In this document: in pieces, positions 60,705-64,000 of the stretch | Layout: each line of letters starts with the position of its first letter | Numbering within the stretch: the first letter of the stretch is position 1 | Source: Chionis minor | Lineage: Eukaryota; Chordata; Aves; Charadriiformes; Chionididae | Length of the DNA stretch: 64,000 bases | Direction of reading: 5' to 3' | NCBI GenBank assembly: GCA_013398295.1 | Contig: VZSF01000114.1 | Location: 303,522-367,521, forward strand | Position numbers and translations under genes: made by a program | The notes under the pieces: generated by a model | Databases searched by the model: none | What the model was told of the DNA's origin: nothing | Seen by the model: only the letters and a program-made list of their open reading frames with translations

Positions 60705-60770
60705 TATTATTTAATAATACATTATTATTATTATTATACATTATTCATTAATTATAAGTAAATATATAAA
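60705..60770. repeat. ATT/AT-rich low complexity including (ATT)6
   Basis: ATTATTATTATTATTATA at 60721-60738 within a longer A/T-only stretch, directly upstream of a CR1. Confidence 0.85.
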
Positions 60771-60771
60771 C

Positions 60772-61008
60772 TTGAACATAGGAAGTTCCATCTAAACACA
60801 AGGAGGAACTTCTTTCCTTTGAGGGTGGCAGAGCACTGGCACAGGCTGCCCAGAGAGGTGGTGGAGTCTCCGCCTCTGGAGACATTCCAAACCCACCTGG
60901 ACGGCATCCTGTGCAACCTGCTGTAGGTGGACCTGCTCTGGCAGCAGGGGTGGCCTAAATGATCTCCAGAGGTGTCTTCCAACCCCTACCATTCTGTGAT
61001 TCTGTGAA
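60772..61008 (+). mobile_element. CR1 LINE 3' end, 5'-truncated
   Basis: Blocks GAGGTGGTGGAGTCTCCGCC, GCAGGGGTGGCCTAAATGATC and CTTCCAACCCCTACCATTCTG, with the tail GTGATTCTGTGA, identify a CR1 3' UTR of about 237 bases. It looks closer to consensus than the other copies, so it may be younger. AAATATA occurs in both flanks, but in AT-rich DNA that is weak evidence for a target-site duplication. No ORF2 is kept. Confidence 0.93.
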
Positions 61009-61771
61009 ATATAATCCAGATGCTATAAATAAATAGTATACAATTGGGTTAGCATTACTAAAATAATGTTTGTCAGTCAGTTATAACTACTTTTAGGTAT
61101 GGATAGCAGGTATGATGTTTGCAGAATGGCTGCTGCTTATGTTGAGCAAAGCTGTCTGTAAGTCCCTCCACAGCTCAGGCGGGCACAATCATCTGATTCA
61201 GCTGGGATTAGGTCTGTGTAATTTAGTATTGTGAAGAGAGATGAAAAGATTTTGGAGAGGCTGCTGCTTCTTAGTGGAAAGGATAAATTGGAAGCGCTGC
61301 TAAAAAGCGCTGGGTTTTACTTTCAGATACAGAGAAAGGACAGAGAATTTACCCCACAATATCTGACGAGCCTGACTGATTGGCCACCTGATGGAGAAAA
61401 TTACAATAAATAGTGTGGTCATTTACTTACTGTTTTGTAAGTAGAGGTTACCTGGTTATGCAGAGTCCGTGTGCATATTCTTTCTGTTTGCAAAAACTTT
61501 CCTTAAATAATGCAGCCTGGTAATCAAGACTTACTCTAGGATAGCGCAATAACCATATAATCGTTTGTCTGTGTTTCATAACTTTGCCAAAATTTAAAAG
61601 TTTATCTATAAAACTTTCACTACCAAAATGTGTACACAACTTCTATTCTCTGAAACAACTTAGCTGTTGCTAGAGAGAGATTACTGCCTTGCTCGAGTGA
61701 AAAAGCTCCAAACATTTTAGCACAAGGCAGAGCTCTGCAGCAGGGCTTGAAAGCTGGGTGACAAGTTGGGT
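61009..61771. other. Unique non-coding sequence
   Basis: Short frames only (60-63 codons). No repeat recognised. Confidence 0.4.
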
Positions 61772-61827
61772 TGGTGTCAGGCTTTGTCCTGGTGTCAGGG
61801 TTTGTCCCCTTGTCAGGGTTTGTCCCT
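61772..61827. repeat. Minisatellite, three units of ~18-19 bp
   Basis: Unit TGTCAGGGTTTGTCCYYKG: TGGTGTCAGGCTTTGTCC, TGGTGTCAGGGTTTGTCC, then CTTGTCAGGGTTTGTCCC. It is short and imperfect and reads as a V-S-G-F-V repeat in one frame. Confidence 0.85.
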
Positions 61828-64000
61828 TACTCTCCTCATGAAAATACCCCTGAAAGACTGCAGTTTCTGCTCTCTTATTTCATTCTGCATGCAGGGGCTG
61901 CGTGTGCGTGGCGGAGAGGGACGTGGGAGCCGGTGAGGGTTGGGTGGGAATGAGGAGGCAGGAGCAGGAGGCAGGACTGAGCCCCATGGGCTGGGGAGGG
62001 GGCTCACGCGGGATGGAGCTGGAGGCATCAGGAGTCATAAGCTGCCAGGAGGGTTGAACCTGGCCAGAGGAACAGAGAAGGTCAGAGTAAGGGGTGTAAG
62101 GGTAAAAATTCACTTACTGCCATTGCAGAGTGTAGCCCCTTTTTCTAAGAAACCATAGTTGCCATCTCCTGTTGGCATCTTTGTGACAGCTGAGCAGAGG
62201 ATTATTCCTGCCCCATCGGGCAGTTTGGGGCTGTAAGCATGCAACCTGGGAACTTCCCAGCCCCTTCCTCACTTGTTGCAAGGGGTTGCTTACAGCATCA
62301 GAGGGACATAAAGGACAAGGAAAACAAATCAGTTTTCAAATTTCCTGTGCAAACCTGACTTTATTCTCCCAAATGGTAACAAGTGCAGTCTTGGGTTACC
62401 TGCTCTCCCACAGCATTTTCCACAGACTTGCGGATGGTTCAGGGTACCTGGACTGGGGGATGTATCCTGACTATGGGAAGAAAGAGGCTGTCGCCTCCAG
62501 GACCTCTGCATTATTTGCTGCAGGAACTGGGAAAGTGTGCAGTGAATAAGATGGAGCAAGGGGAAGTCTCCTGGGATGGGCTGTTAAATACTGCCCTGGA
62601 GAACTTGATTTTCTTCCTGACGCTGCCTGAATTCCATGAGGATTTAAATCACATCACTTCACTGACATTTTTCACAGGTGATGCCTGTGTGTTCTTCAAT
62701 TTCTGGATTTCTTATCTGAGCCCTTCAATCTGACTTGTTGAAATGAAATGAAGAACACTTGGAGTTTCCAGCGGAGACAAGGAGAGCTCTGCTTTGCTCT
62801 GGAGAAATATAGTGCAATAAAATGCCAGGGTCCCTAAAAAAGTCAAACTGTAAACGTTTCAAATGAGTTAGCCCTGCTGATGTTAATATCTCTGTGCCTC
62901 AAGCTTCTGGTTGTAAAATGAATGTAAGGAGGTCTCCTCTTCTCATAGGACATTCGGGAGAACACCGTCATCGTTTTTGGGAAAATGCATATATGCTGAG
63001 GAGTACGTAGGGAAGCAGATAATTCTGTCTCTATAACAGAATTTGAGTAACATGTAATAAGGGGAGGCATTGGTGGAGCACTGAACAAAGATGGAAACAA
63101 TACAGGGAATTACCTCTAACGGCATTGGATGGACTTTTGCCACTCCCCCGGTGAGGAATATCAGCCGAGCAGTTGTGCCCCGTGTATTCCGCGTGCAGAG
63201 AAGGTGGCCGGGAGCATTGTGGAGAGGACAGCATATGACCAGGCGGTTAAAGGGTACCACAACACACAGGTGACGGAGCTGAGCCGGGTTTGCAAAGGCA
63301 GCCTTACCTTGGGAGCCCCGTGCCGGCTCTGCCAGCGGCTCCGCGGGCTGTGAGCGTGCTGCGTGACGCAGCGCCGAGCTAAAGGCACCGAAACAAAGTG
63401 CAAGGAGGGTGAACGGCAAAATGCCGTGCAGCGGTGCTCACCTGCTTCTGCCAAGCAGTGTCAAGGGTCCTTGCCCTTGGGTGCCCTCTGCACTGAAGTG
63501 CCTTTGCCCAAAAAGGTGCTTGTGCCCCTTAGAGACAGCAGCCAGAGAGAGCTTGGGGTACCACCAGTAGGTACGCACATATGCGGCAGAGCTGAGTTGG
63601 AGAATTAATTTGCAATTCAAATGCAGCTACTGAGGTAGATAAATTTAATTATTTAGAGACATTCAAGCCAGATTTCCGTGTGCCACGCTCATGTGTATTT
63701 GTCAAAAACGATCATTTGCTTCATTTACTCTGCAATGATTTTCATATTTTGAATTGTCACCTCAGCTCTTAAAGTTGTGATGTATGGCTGGCACTGAAAT
63801 ATCTGAGGAACTCCAGACAAAGAGTAAATGCTTGGGAACGTGGCCGAGCCTGTTCCTGCTCCAGTCTGACAACAAGCAGGCTTTATTGCTTAGTGCTCGC
63901 CTTCGGAGCTAATACACACCACCATCTGGCAGGTGCACACGGAGAGAAAGCAGCACATCAAAAAGTCAGATTATCATCGTGCCTGTGTGCCTAACTACGT
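61828..64000. other. Unique sequence with GC-rich patches at 61.9-62.3 and 63.1-63.5 kb
   Basis: A 158-codon antisense frame at 62943-63419 overlaps two sense frames and another antisense frame. No known product. G-rich sequence at 61925-61948 has four GGG runs. No repeat recognised in the last kilobase. Confidence 0.35.

Noticed and set aside
63893..63925. GTGCTCGCCTTCGGAGC, reminiscent of the start of U6 snRNA
   Set aside because: Agreement fails after about a dozen bases and the conserved U6 body is absent.

Overview
The window reads as vertebrate, almost certainly avian, nuclear DNA from a gene-poor region or a long intron. The interspersed repeats that can be recognised are mostly CR1 LINEs. 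Some are moderately young 3' ends, with the avian-type CR1 tail ending in GATTCTRTGA-like units; others are very old, degenerate CR1/L3-type copies. There is also one ERVL-like LTR, a palindromic MITE and a few ancient SINE or LINE scraps. No Alu, B1 or L1 sequence was seen. The species cannot be named from the sequence alone.

No conventional protein-coding gene can be supported. The open frames are short, overlap one another on both strands, rarely resemble a known protein, and the longest (185 codons) is antisense to an LTR. The protein similarities I trust are all remnants of LINE reverse transcriptase: the CR1 ORF2 C-terminus near 13.27-13.73 kb and a broken CR1/L3-like copy near 9.2-9.9 kb. 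A weaker LINE-like motif lies near 20.70 kb. No rRNA, tRNA or CRISPR array was found.

Layout. At 0-7.8 kb there is mostly unique sequence with a pyrimidine hexanucleotide repeat, a perfect 252-bp tandem duplication and a GC-rich patch around 5.6-6.8 kb. At 7.9-8.7 kb there is an inverted-repeat element whose left arm carries a nested CR1 with an 11-bp target-site duplication. At 9.15-10.45 kb lies a 1.3-kb ancient CR1, and at 13.1-14.8 kb two CR1 copies in opposite orientation. At 17.7 and 19.2 kb there are two nearly identical ~174-bp copies of an unclassified sequence. At 22.6 and 38.1 kb there are ancient CR1 3' ends on the minus strand. At 33.35-34.57 kb lies an ERVL-like LTR followed by a second LTR 3' end. 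At 41.0 kb there is a foldback MITE, and at 41.4 and 45.6 kb probable ancient SINE-type fragments. From 46 to 64 kb there is unique sequence with GC-rich islands near 46.1-46.9, 50.9-51.5, 56.4-57.0, 59.0-60.5, 61.9-62.3 and 63.1-63.5 kb, a short CR1 tail at 46.5 kb and a young-looking CR1 at 60.8 kb.

The genes do not work together here because there are none to connect. What the window records well is the history of repeat insertion and small duplications. Family assignments come from remembered consensus sequences and were not computed.
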